A stretch of 14,172 bases of DNA from Bacteroidota bacterium (GTDB taxonomy: Bacteria > Bacteroidota > Bacteroidia > Bacteroidales > F082), in assembly GCA_002686705.1 (NCBI GenBank), contig NYYH01000023.1:1-14172 (forward strand). Reading direction: 5' to 3'. The translations under genes and the position numbers were made by a program. Of the stretch, positions 7,201-13,515 are shown one piece after another (the first letter of the stretch is position 1; every line of letters begins with the position of its first letter). The notes beneath the pieces are model-generated. The model made no database searches. It was given only the letters and a program-made list of their open reading frames with translations, and had not been told where the DNA came from.

Positions 7201-8491
7201 GTACAAAATTGAAAAGGTATGGAAGGATTGGATTGCTTTTGCAGGTTATGCATTCAACAAATCACATGCAACATGTTATGCATATTTAGCTTATCAAACT
7301 GCCTATCTTAAAGCACATTACCCTGCTGAGTTTATGGCTGCTAACCTTGGCCGAAACCTTCATGATATTAAAAAAATAACTCATCTTATCTCTGAAACAA
7401 AAAGGATGGGCATATCTGTTCTAGGACCAGATATAAATGAAAGTTCGGCAAGTTTTACTGTTACAAATGATGGTATAATCCGTTTTGGATTGGCTGCTAT
7501 AAAAGGTGTAGGTGAAGCTGCCGTTAGCCAGATTATCACTGAAAGAGAAAAAAATAATTTCTTTTCAAATATATTCAACTTTGTAAAAAGAGTAAGCTTG
7601 AAATCAGTAAACAAGAGAAGCTTGGAAGCCCTTGCTAAAGCTGGCGCGTTTGATAGTTTTGCAAATACTCATCGGGCTCAGTATTTTTTTACGGAAGGTG
7701 ACAATTCTGTTATATTTATCGAAAAAATAATTAAACATGGTGCATCTTATCAGGAACAACAACAATCATTACAGGTTTCACTCTTCGGTGATACTGATAC
7801 TTTTGAAGTTCGTGATCCTGAAATGCCAGAATGTGAACAATGGAGTCTTGCTCTTCAATTACAATTTGAAAAGGAGGTGACAGGATTTTATATTTCAGGT
7901 CACCCACTTGATGATTATGTAGAAACCATGAGAAGATATTGCAAAATTAGAATTGAAGAGCTAAGGAACAATTTAGAAAAGTTCAACAATCAGCAAGTTT
8001 CATTTGGTGGTATGGTAATCGATTCATCTCAGAAAATATCAAAAAATGGTGACCCTTATGGAGCATTTACTTTAGAAGATTTTTCGGGTAGTATAAACCT
8101 CGTACTATTTTCTGAAAATTATCTTAAGAAAAAGCACATGCTTGAGCCTGGTAATAATATCTTTATTAAAGCACGCGTAGACGAAAAGCGTTATCAGCAA
8201 GGTAGTTTGCAAATTAAAATAACTGATATTTATTTACTTTCAGAAACAATAGCTACCCTTGCAAAAGCTATAAAACTTTATGTTCCAGCAGTTAGTATTA
8301 ATGGAGATTTTACAAATAAGATGACAGAATTAACAAAGCTTTATCAAGGGGATACACCCCTTCAAGTGGAGTTATCCGATCCAGAAGTTAATATGAATAT
8401 TCTGTTAAAATCATTAAGCGCAAAAGTTAACGCAAGGTTGTTCCTTAAGGCACTTTCTGAGGAGGGTAGTTTGGAATACACAATAGTTTGA
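4250..8491 (+). CDS. dnaE: DNA polymerase III alpha subunit with fused N-terminal DEDDh exonuclease
   Basis: Replicative polymerase, 1413 residues from the ATG at 4250. A TTG at 4184 would add 22 residues before the conserved FLIFDTETTGL, so I reject it. Domains in order follow. A DEDDh proofreading exonuclease occupies about 1-195 (D6, E8, D105, H169, D174). A charged linker spans about 222-252. The PHP domain starts near 254 and retains the usual metal ligands: HVH (H258, H260), D267, D291-H292, E317, H338, C388, D465-H467. The polymerase core has GPGRGSAAGS (614-623), catalytic D658, D660 (PDIDIDF) and D812 (KMDFLGL). A helix-hairpin-helix lies near 1080-1096. QVSLF (1175-1179) fits a sliding-clamp-binding motif. 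An OB-fold spans about 1249-1330. Ordinary DnaE is about 1150-1250 residues and uses a separate epsilon subunit; here the proofreader is fused. Downstream trxA has its own promoter. Confidence 0.96.
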   Translation: MFLIFDTETTGLPQNWKAPLDDFDNWPRLIQLAWQIHNNKGELVDVQSYLVVPDGFIIPRGSEKIHGISTERATKEGKPIEFVLKEFNKALKIANTIAGHNIEFDNSIVGSEMLRAKIDTTLFEKNALDTKNVSTNHCALPGGRGGNFKWPTLEELYLKLFNENFVAAHNAIADVQATARCFFELIRIGIVDANMLKIDTSGVDEFINNNPDIIQSGSIEVSSFHEDEKKEDEISESENPKDEVVASDTPKSVFTHLHVHTQFSVLDGLSDIDEMLSKAKDDGMEAVAITDHGYMYGAKKFYDAALRVDIKPIIGCEMYVARRGISKKENKTDGSGWHLVLLAKNLAGYHNLIKLVSIASIDGFYYKPRVDKDLLKQYSEGIIALTACLGGEISQKIVNDGELKAEEALQEYKDIFGDDLYLELQRHPTGDPEMDKKVFDDQVYVNKALLKFGEKLGVKVVATNDSHFVNAEDAGAHDRLICIGTAKDLDDPNRWRYTKQEWFKTQAEMHELFSDIPQALENTKEVADKIEVYDLNKEAIMPEFIIPDKFSDADEYLKHITFIGAEERYPEITNDIRERIDFELETIKKMGFPDYFLIVWDFLVAARDMGVIIGPGRGSAAGSVVSYSLRITDIDPLEYNLLFERFLNPDRISLPDIDIDFDDDGRDKILEWVRDKYGVNRVAHLITFGTMAAKMAIRDVARVQRLPLSEADRLAKLVPEVPGISLTKAIKDIPELKDELEKGKPEISSVIKNAITLEGSIRNTGTHACGIIISKEDLNKYIPVTSVKDSVLTYATQIDGKYIESVGLLKMDFLGLKTLSIIKDTVENIKKSKGETVDIANISFEDELTYKLFSKGDTVALFQFESDGMRKHLKELKPSRFEDLIAMVALYRPGPMEYIPNFIARKHGNEKIAYDFPEMKDDLEETYGITVYQEQVMLLSRKLAGFTRGESDSLRKAMGKKNKVQMENMKLKFFEGCEANNLPQYKIEKVWKDWIAFAGYAFNKSHATCYAYLAYQTAYLKAHYPAEFMAANLGRNLHDIKKITHLISETKRMGISVLGPDINESSASFTVTNDGIIRFGLAAIKGVGEAAVSQIITEREKNNFFSNIFNFVKRVSLKSVNKRSLEALAKAGAFDSFANTHRAQYFFTEGDNSVIFIEKIIKHGASYQEQQQSLQVSLFGDTDTFEVRDPEMPECEQWSLALQLQFEKEVTGFYISGHPLDDYVETMRRYCKIRIEELRNNLEKFNNQQVSFGGMVIDSSQKISKNGDPYGAFTLEDFSGSINLVLFSENYLKKKHMLEPGNNIFIKARVDEKRYQQGSLQIKITDIYLLSETIATLAKAIKLYVPAVSINGDFTNKMTELTKLYQGDTPLQVELSDPEVNMNILLKSLSAKVNARLFLKALSEEGSLEYTIV

Positions 8492-8509
8492 TTTTTTTTG
8501 GGAAAATGG

Positions 8510-8539
8510 TTGGTAGGTTATTTTTCTTAATTACTTTTG
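8510..8539 (+). promoter_or_regulatory. Promoter of trxA (-33 TTG, 19-nt spacer, -7 TACTTTTG)
   Basis: TTG at 8510-8512 is followed after exactly 19 nt by TACTTTTG at 8532-8539, matching the Bacteroidota TTTG/TAnnTTTG architecture. This is the best promoter in the window. Transcription would begin near 8545, leaving a leader of about 22 nt before the ATG at 8567. The alternative TTG start at 8537 lies inside the -7 box and is therefore rejected. Confidence 0.65.
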
Positions 8540-8566
8540 ACGATCAAAAAAATAATATCTAAAATT

Positions 8567-8884
8567 ATGGCATTAGAATTCACAGACGCTAATTTTGAGG
8601 AACTTGTAATAAAATCAGATAAACCTGTAATAGTAGACTTTTGGGCGGTTTGGTGTGGTCCATGTCGAATTGTTGGACCTATTGTTGAGGAAATAGGAAA
8701 TGAATTTGAGAATAAGGCTTTAGTTGGTAAACTCGACGTTGATCATAACCCCGAAACAGCTAAAACATACGGAATTCGAAATATCCCAACATTACTGTTT
8801 TTCAAAAATGGAGAAGTAGTTGATAAACAAGTAGGAGCTGTTCCTAAGCAGGTAATTGTAAACAAATTAGAAACATTAGTTTAG
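8567..8884 (+). CDS. trxA: Thioredoxin
   Basis: 105-residue classical cytoplasmic thioredoxin, which reduces protein disulfides using electrons from thioredoxin reductase. The active site is W29-C30-G-P-C33 within VDFWAVWCGPCR. The cis-proline is P74 in RNIPTLLFF. The KLDVDHNPETAKTYGI segment and the GEVVDKQVGAVPK tail are typical. There is no signal peptide or lipoprotein box, so this is not one of the periplasmic TlpA-type proteins common in the phylum. The ATG at 8567 gives the standard length; an upstream in-frame TTG (8537) would fall inside the promoter. The gene lies 75 bp downstream of dnaE with its own promoter and 75 bp upstream of the DUF58 gene, with which it may share a transcript. 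Confidence 0.96.
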   Translation: MALEFTDANFEELVIKSDKPVIVDFWAVWCGPCRIVGPIVEEIGNEFENKALVGKLDVDHNPETAKTYGIRNIPTLLFFKNGEVVDKQVGAVPKQVIVNKLETLV

Positions 8885-8959
8885 TTGTTAAGTTGATTGT
8901 TAATAAAATTTATTTATTAAACCTTTCAGCCATAGTAATTCTTTTCTTCTGGTAAATTA

Positions 8960-9895
8960 ATGAGTTATTCTATCGATCATAACAGGATACATCCATTAAG
9001 TTCGCTCGAACTTATGGCCAATCAAGTTGTTGAAGGTTTTATAATCGGATTGCATAAAAGTCCATTCCACGGGTTTTCTGTAGAATTTGCTGAACACAGA
9101 CAATACAATGCCGGTGAATCAACTCGCCATATCGATTGGAAACTTTTCGGACGATCAGACAAAATGTTTGTAAAAAGATTTGAGGAAGAAACAAACCTAA
9201 GATGCCGTATTATTATTGACAGATCATCTTCAATGTATTTCCCAAAAATGGATGCTCCTACAATCGATAAACCAAATAAGATTGTTTTTTCTGTTTATGC
9301 AGCAGCAGCACTTATGGCTCTAATGAAAAAGCAACGAGATGTTACTGGTTTGAGTTTATTTACCGATAAAGTTGAGCTACACTCGCAAGCACGATCAAGT
9401 ACTATACACCAAAAATACTTATATACTGAACTTGAAAAACTACTGGATTTAAAGAGCTTAGGAACAGATAATTATACTAATGTTACAGATTCGTTGCACG
9501 ATATTGCAGAGATGATTCATAGGCGGTCGTTGGTAATTATTTTCAGTGATATGTTTGATGACATTAACAGACAGGAAGAAATGTTTTCGTCTTTACAACA
9601 TCTAAAACATTATAAGCATGAAGTCATTTTGTTTCATGTTATTGATAAAAAGGTGGAGGAGGAGCTCGAACTAGAGGATAGGCCATACAAATTCATTGAC
9701 ATGGAAAGTGGCGAATTATTGAGAGTTAATCCTGTTGAAATACGAGAAAAATATCAAGAGGCTGCAAAAACGGCTAAACATGAATTAGAGATGCGTTGCG
9801 GCCGATACGGTATAGATTATGTTGAAGCTGATATAAATAATGGTTTCGAGGGAATATTACTTCCTTATTTGTTGAAAAGGAAGAAGTTACATTAA
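8960..9895 (+). CDS. DUF58 domain protein with VWA-like fold
   Basis: 311-residue soluble protein of the DUF58 family, which in Bacteroidota usually accompanies MoxR AAA+ ATPases and Bat/aerotolerance VWA proteins. The family hallmark is EHRQYNAGESTRHIDWKLFG (residues 45-64), followed by VKRFEEE (71-77). A metal-ion-dependent adhesion site follows in the VWA-like part: D87-R-S89-S-S91, then T-N-V-T near 173-176 and FSDMFD (D197). No transmembrane segment is seen, unlike longer DUF58 proteins with N-terminal TM helices. The ATG at 8960 precedes the conserved start MSYSIDH. No MoxR or Bat gene flanks it here, although MoxR could lie elsewhere. The molecular role is not established; a MoxR-dependent chaperone or assembly adaptor is the usual suggestion. 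Confidence 0.92.
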   Translation: MSYSIDHNRIHPLSSLELMANQVVEGFIIGLHKSPFHGFSVEFAEHRQYNAGESTRHIDWKLFGRSDKMFVKRFEEETNLRCRIIIDRSSSMYFPKMDAPTIDKPNKIVFSVYAAAALMALMKKQRDVTGLSLFTDKVELHSQARSSTIHQKYLYTELEKLLDLKSLGTDNYTNVTDSLHDIAEMIHRRSLVIIFSDMFDDINRQEEMFSSLQHLKHYKHEVILFHVIDKKVEEELELEDRPYKFIDMESGELLRVNPVEIREKYQEAAKTAKHELEMRCGRYGIDYVEADINNGFEGILLPYLLKRKKLH

Positions 9896-10023
9896 TAAAG
9901 CTCTAACTGATTCTATTATTGTTGTCAGATTCTACTTTTTAAACTCAAACTTTCTGAAATAAAAATCAGCTTTTTAAACCTACAATTCAGTAAATTATTA
10001 CTCTGATATTTTTGTTATTGATA

Positions 10024-10031
10024 TATCTTTG
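10024..10031 (+). promoter_or_regulatory. -7 promoter box of the small zinc-ribbon membrane protein gene
   Basis: TATCTTTG matches TAnnTTTG, 20 nt before the ATG at 10052. Transcription would start near 10037, with a leader of about 15 nt. An imperfect TCTG lies at 10002-10005, with an 18-nt spacer. This suggests the gene is transcribed separately from the DUF58 gene 156 bp upstream. Confidence 0.5.
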
Positions 10032-10051
10032 TTTCCTACAATAGATTTATT

Positions 10052-10387
10052 ATGAGTTACTATCATATTATAATGGTTGTTATTACTGTATTAGTAATTT
10101 TTTTATCCTACCTTACTTTATCAATTATTATTGCAAGTAAAACAACAAATTCTCAATTAAGCTTTATAAAACTTTTTCTAATAAGTTTTTTCTTAACACC
10201 TATAGTAGGTACAGCTTTATTAATCAATTCGAAAATGAAATCATTTAATAATTTATATCACTACAAGTGTCCTAGGTGTAATTATTATTTTACTGAAGAA
10301 CAGGATAGTTGCCATCAATGTGTAAAAGATGGCTTTAACCCGCCATTAAAAAAAGTTAAGAAATTAGGGCTGCCTAATTATTATTAA
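10052..10387 (+). CDS. Small two-TM membrane protein with C-terminal zinc ribbon
   Basis: 111-residue protein that I do not recognise as a named family. It has two hydrophobic helices, about residues 6-28 and 39-58, joined by a short polar loop (ASKTTNSQ). A cytoplasm-sized tail follows with four cysteines in a zinc-ribbon arrangement, C73-P-R-C76 and C87-H-Q-C90. The end is basic (PPLKKVKKLG). The second helix, with its LTPIVGTALL segment, resembles hairpins in small Bacteroidota membrane proteins of unknown role. The gene has its own -7 box 20 nt upstream and an A/T-rich context typical of real genes here. It is convergent with the HhH/barrel gene (56-bp gap). It could sense, anchor or bind a partner; the sequence does not decide. 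Confidence 0.72.
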   Translation: MSYYHIIMVVITVLVIFLSYLTLSIIIASKTTNSQLSFIKLFLISFFLTPIVGTALLINSKMKSFNNLYHYKCPRCNYYFTEEQDSCHQCVKDGFNPPLKKVKKLGLPNYY

Positions 10388-10443
10388 CGAATAAATAATT
10401 ATTTTTAAACTGTGTGTCAATTAATTTAAAGCGAAGATCGTAC

Positions 10444-12588
10444 CTATAAAGTAATTTTGAGTTCAATCTTTACTTCACTTTTCGAATTTCCATCAATAAG
10501 ATCGTTACCAGTGCCAACTGTATTTTTATTGAAGTAAGTAGTTCTGGCAAATCTTAACCACATTGAAAGCTGTGGTATTATTTTCCATTTTAGCATTAGG
10601 TACCATCTTTGTCCGTTACCAAAATATGATGGGACACTAAAAGCATATAATACATCATTTTCGTATGTATATATACGGCTATTGTAACTATCGGTAGCAA
10701 AAAGTGCATATCTAAATGTTGCTTCAAGAGGAAAATTAACAGACCGGTATAAGACATCCTGATAGATTAACCATCCTTTTTCAGGAGCATTAAAACTATT
10801 CTTGTAAACAACCATATCAATCCTGTTTTTCAGAATGATGTTTTTGTAGGCATTGTATGAAATAAAGAACCTCAATTCATGTCGTTTAATATCACTTATT
10901 AAAGGTATATATTGGTAATCTTTTTTATAGTTTTCCTGCTTGCTTTTTGTACGGTATCTTAAATATGCATTGATATCTTTTTGAGGACTAAAATTTATTT
11001 GTGCAAGATAATCACGACCGGTTGATGGGGAACTAACTTGGTATTTTAACCATGGAAATTGATAGTGATCAATATAGCCCGAAATGGAAAAGAATTTGTG
11101 TACTAACGCTTTAAATCCAAAATAAACCCCAGTTTCGTTAGCAATTGCACTGCTTTCAGCAAAAGGGTTGGAATAAATATTTTGATAATTTTTTCCATAA
11201 TTATGATAAACTATTGTTAAGAAAAAACGTTCATCAAGAAAGGTGTTGATTCCAGTAATTCCAGCAAGACCCCCATTCGACGAACCAGAGAACTCTCCAA
11301 AAAAATTGATATTCTTGATATTTAAAGCCATATCTACTCCAAAATTTGCAACTTCATTACCTTGGAAATTAAATTGTTTATATATCTCATCTGAGAGTAC
11401 CAAAGGCTTGTTTAACTCTGTGTTATATATTGTTATTCCTGTTGCAAACATTTTGTGTTGATATCCTATATGTCCTCCAAAGGCTGTAATGTTAATTGTG
11501 TTTTTGTCAAGTAATTCGTTAATTGTGCGATGCATACCGGTTTCAATAATGCTACTCACACCCTCCTGTTCATTGTAGATCAAAGGAATAATATTACCAT
11601 CAACATTATTTGATGAATAAAATGGAGTAATGGAAAAGCCATTCCAGTTAATTGTTGTTGCCACGCCTCTGAAAAATCTGTTTTCATTGGCCGAAGTATT
11701 CGGACGTATTCCCCTTCCGAATTTTTTCATTAGAACACCATCTGCTGACTTACCGAATGATAGTCCACTCCATAGCGTAAGTCCCTGACCAAACTCAAGG
11801 TGGTAATCTCCAACCACAACTTTTTTAATCACACTTAAATCTTCTGCGTAAGCAAAAGCTGATAAAAAATCATAACCATTGCCCAATTTATTACTTATCA
11901 ACTCCTTCACGCTGTCGTTTAACTGTCCTTTAAACATTACTTCACCGGCATCCTTATCCATTGTAATACCAAAGCGGATTTTATTTCTGTAACTAAAAGA
12001 ATAGCGTAAATAATAATGTTGAGGATTACCAAGATATACTGATCCTGGGTGTGCAGAGGCGGAGTCGGAGGGGAGTGAAAATCCTTTGCGAGTTTCAAGT
12101 ATTTGGTCTGCCCTTAGAAGTAACTGGTGCCTACCATATTTAAAAAGTTGTTTTGCTTTATACTTCTTAGTGTCGCTAACAGATTCAATTACAATAAATG
12201 GCTGTAACTTTTTAACAGTTTCTTCATCAAAACCACTTATTGCAGTTAATTCGTAAATAGAATAAAGTTGTCCGAATTGCTGAATGTAAAGTCTTAGATT
12301 GTTTAACTGGATATCATTTATTAGATAAATATCTCTTAATACATATACGTTAGAACCATTAATATTAATCGGATGCTTTGCATAATACAAATAGTCATCA
12401 ATGAGATCAGAATAATCAAGGTTAATATTCGAAGCTTGAGCGATATTTTCTAATTGGTCGGTTATAAATTCAATATTAACTGACTGTAAAGAGTCATTTT
12501 CCTGTGCAGAAATTGAATTGCAAAGGATGTATAATTCCAGCAGTATAAGAACAACTATCTTACTTATCGTTTTTATGTTACCAGGCAT
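10444..12588 (-). CDS. Secreted helix-hairpin-helix / predicted outer-membrane beta-barrel protein
   Basis: 714-residue envelope protein. Residues 1-28 form a signal peptide (hydrophobic VVLILLELYILC, then SISA before QEN). Residues about 60-133 contain two tandem degenerate helix-hairpin-helix units related to ComEA. The first runs HPININGSNVYVLRDIYLI to about 105; the second runs YSIYELTAISGFDEETVKKL to 132. The loop that is usually GIG reads GFD, so DNA-backbone binding is not assured. Residues about 150-714 alternate aromatic/hydrophobic with polar residues in strand-like runs and end in KIELKITL, as expected for an outer-membrane barrel. No catalytic motif is seen. The ATG at 12588 lies 3 nt after the stop of the PorV/OmpP1-like gene, so the two are likely co-translated. 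The function is unknown. I recall related HhH/barrel proteins as a recurring Bacteroidota type. Confidence 0.8.
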   Translation of the reverse strand: MPGNIKTISKIVVLILLELYILCNSISAQENDSLQSVNIEFITDQLENIAQASNINLDYSDLIDDYLYYAKHPININGSNVYVLRDIYLINDIQLNNLRLYIQQFGQLYSIYELTAISGFDEETVKKLQPFIVIESVSDTKKYKAKQLFKYGRHQLLLRADQILETRKGFSLPSDSASAHPGSVYLGNPQHYYLRYSFSYRNKIRFGITMDKDAGEVMFKGQLNDSVKELISNKLGNGYDFLSAFAYAEDLSVIKKVVVGDYHLEFGQGLTLWSGLSFGKSADGVLMKKFGRGIRPNTSANENRFFRGVATTINWNGFSITPFYSSNNVDGNIIPLIYNEQEGVSSIIETGMHRTINELLDKNTINITAFGGHIGYQHKMFATGITIYNTELNKPLVLSDEIYKQFNFQGNEVANFGVDMALNIKNINFFGEFSGSSNGGLAGITGINTFLDERFFLTIVYHNYGKNYQNIYSNPFAESSAIANETGVYFGFKALVHKFFSISGYIDHYQFPWLKYQVSSPSTGRDYLAQINFSPQKDINAYLRYRTKSKQENYKKDYQYIPLISDIKRHELRFFISYNAYKNIILKNRIDMVVYKNSFNAPEKGWLIYQDVLYRSVNFPLEATFRYALFATDSYNSRIYTYENDVLYAFSVPSYFGNGQRWYLMLKWKIIPQLSMWLRFARTTYFNKNTVGTGNDLIDGNSKSEVKIELKITL

Positions 12589-12591
12589 ATT

Positions 12592-13422
12592 TTAAAAATG
12601 AAATATTAGTGAGGATTGAGGTGAGAAACCCAATGTTTCATGCATTATTGCACTTATATTGAATGTTATATGTTTAATATATAATCCAAAACCAAAACTG
12701 AATATTTCTTTTCTTGTAGCGAATCCTGTTCTAAAAAAGAATCTATTTTTTAGCTCATATTCAAGTCCTCCACGAAAAGTAATAGGATTAATTGCAGTAT
12801 TTTTTTCAGCCTCGATTGTTGCTAAAAATACTTCCGAAATGTGCCATGCAAAACCCAAACGAAAAACAGCAGGTAGTTTTTCATTATCAAACTCAGCAAG
12901 CTTTACCATTATAGGGTTAAACACCCAGGCACCTATAGTAATTTGATCCGAAATATCTGACTGAATTCCGAGTTCGAAAGTAACATTACCTTTACTTCCA
13001 TAGTTATTGCCCAGTACTGTTTGAATATAATCCAACTGAAGTCCCACCCTAAACATGTTACCAAATGCTCGTGCATAGGTTAGTCCTATTTTTTGGTCAT
13101 TATAAAGTTTATAACCAAAGTAATTATATGAAGCGGCTATAACCCCGTATTTTAACGGCCATATTCCAGCTACACTTTTTGTACTCAACTGATTCAAAAG
13201 GAATCGATTTTCGTAATAAATACCCACCATCGGTTTGTCAAATAATGCTATTCCAGCTTGGTTGTTCATCACTCCCCAGAAATCAATAATAGCTACAGAT
13301 GTTCGGCCCATAGCGGCTGAACGTGAGCCGATTGGGTAAATATTACCAGAGGCATTAGTGGTTAAATAAAAACACAATACCACAAGTATAATTGTTAAAA
13401 ATTTGACAAAATACTTAAACAT
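12592..13422 (-). CDS. PorV/OmpP1-like outer-membrane protein
   Basis: 276-residue outer-membrane beta-barrel of the PorV/PorQ/FadL-like group. A signal peptide spans residues 1-24 (hydrophobic FLTIILVVLCFYL, then TTNA). The conserved N-terminal signature follows, IGSRSAAMGRTSVAIIDFWG then NNQAGIAL (31-60), which in PorV and FadL-type proteins forms the luminal plug region. The remainder is amphipathic strands (RFLLNQLSTKSVAGIWPL, FFFRTGFATRKEIFSFGFG) and it ends in an aromatic residue, SSLIFHF, typical of barrel insertion signals. It is shorter than PorV itself (about 380-400 residues), so I do not call it porV. First gene of a two-gene operon with the HhH/barrel gene, suggesting the two act together in the envelope. 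Confidence 0.82.
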   Translation of the reverse strand: MFKYFVKFLTIILVVLCFYLTTNASGNIYPIGSRSAAMGRTSVAIIDFWGVMNNQAGIALFDKPMVGIYYENRFLLNQLSTKSVAGIWPLKYGVIAASYNYFGYKLYNDQKIGLTYARAFGNMFRVGLQLDYIQTVLGNNYGSKGNVTFELGIQSDISDQITIGAWVFNPIMVKLAEFDNEKLPAVFRLGFAWHISEVFLATIEAEKNTAINPITFRGGLEYELKNRFFFRTGFATRKEIFSFGFGLYIKHITFNISAIMHETLGFSPQSSLIFHF

Positions 13423-13435
13423 CGAAATATTGGGT

Positions 13436-13443
13436 TATTTTTG
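13436..13443 (+). promoter_or_regulatory. Possible -7 promoter box for the DUF2461 gene
   Basis: TATTTTTG matches TAnnTTTG. It would start transcription near 13449, at the left edge of the inverted repeat, giving a leader of about 67 nt. No TTG is found at the -33 position. On the opposite strand a near-match with a 3-nt gap, TATTTTTTG (13498-13490), could serve the PorV/OmpP1-like operon. Confidence 0.35.
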
Positions 13444-13445
13444 AA

Positions 13446-13474
13446 ATTACAGATGTTTTAGGAGCATCTGTAAT
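13446..13474. repeat. Perfect 10-bp inverted repeat in the divergent promoter region
   Basis: ATTACAGATG (13446-13455) and CATCTGTAAT (13465-13474) are exactly complementary, separated by 9 nt (TTTTAGGAG). The element lies between the start codons of two divergent genes (13422 minus, 13516 plus), where a terminator is not expected. An operator for a dimeric regulator, or a 5' leader hairpin, fits better. The 19-nt centre-to-centre arm spacing is close to two helical turns, so both half-sites would face the same side of DNA. Confidence 0.65.
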
Positions 13475-13515
13475 AATGTTGTAAAAATACAAAAAATATT
13501 TATACTAGAATATAT

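Noticed and set aside
7871..7880. AAGGAGGTGA, a perfect Shine-Dalgarno-like sequence inside dnaE
   Set aside because: It encodes the conserved E-K-E-V-T stretch before GFYISGHPL in DnaE. No start codon with a plausible frame follows, and this phylum scarcely uses Shine-Dalgarno sites. Coding coincidence.
8900..8920. TTAATAAA / TTTATTAA hairpin after trxA as a terminator
   Set aside because: The 8-bp stem is entirely A/T and would be unstable, and no T-tract follows. Not strong enough to call.
10388..10443. AAATAATTATTT palindrome in the convergent gap as a bidirectional terminator
   Set aside because: Pure A/T self-complementary word with no loop and no G/C in the stem; likely chance in A/T-rich sequence.
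12592..13422. Calling the first envelope gene porV (type IX secretion)
   Set aside because: It is about 100 residues shorter than PorV, and no other type IX secretion gene is nearby. Only the general PorV/OmpP1-like fold is supported.
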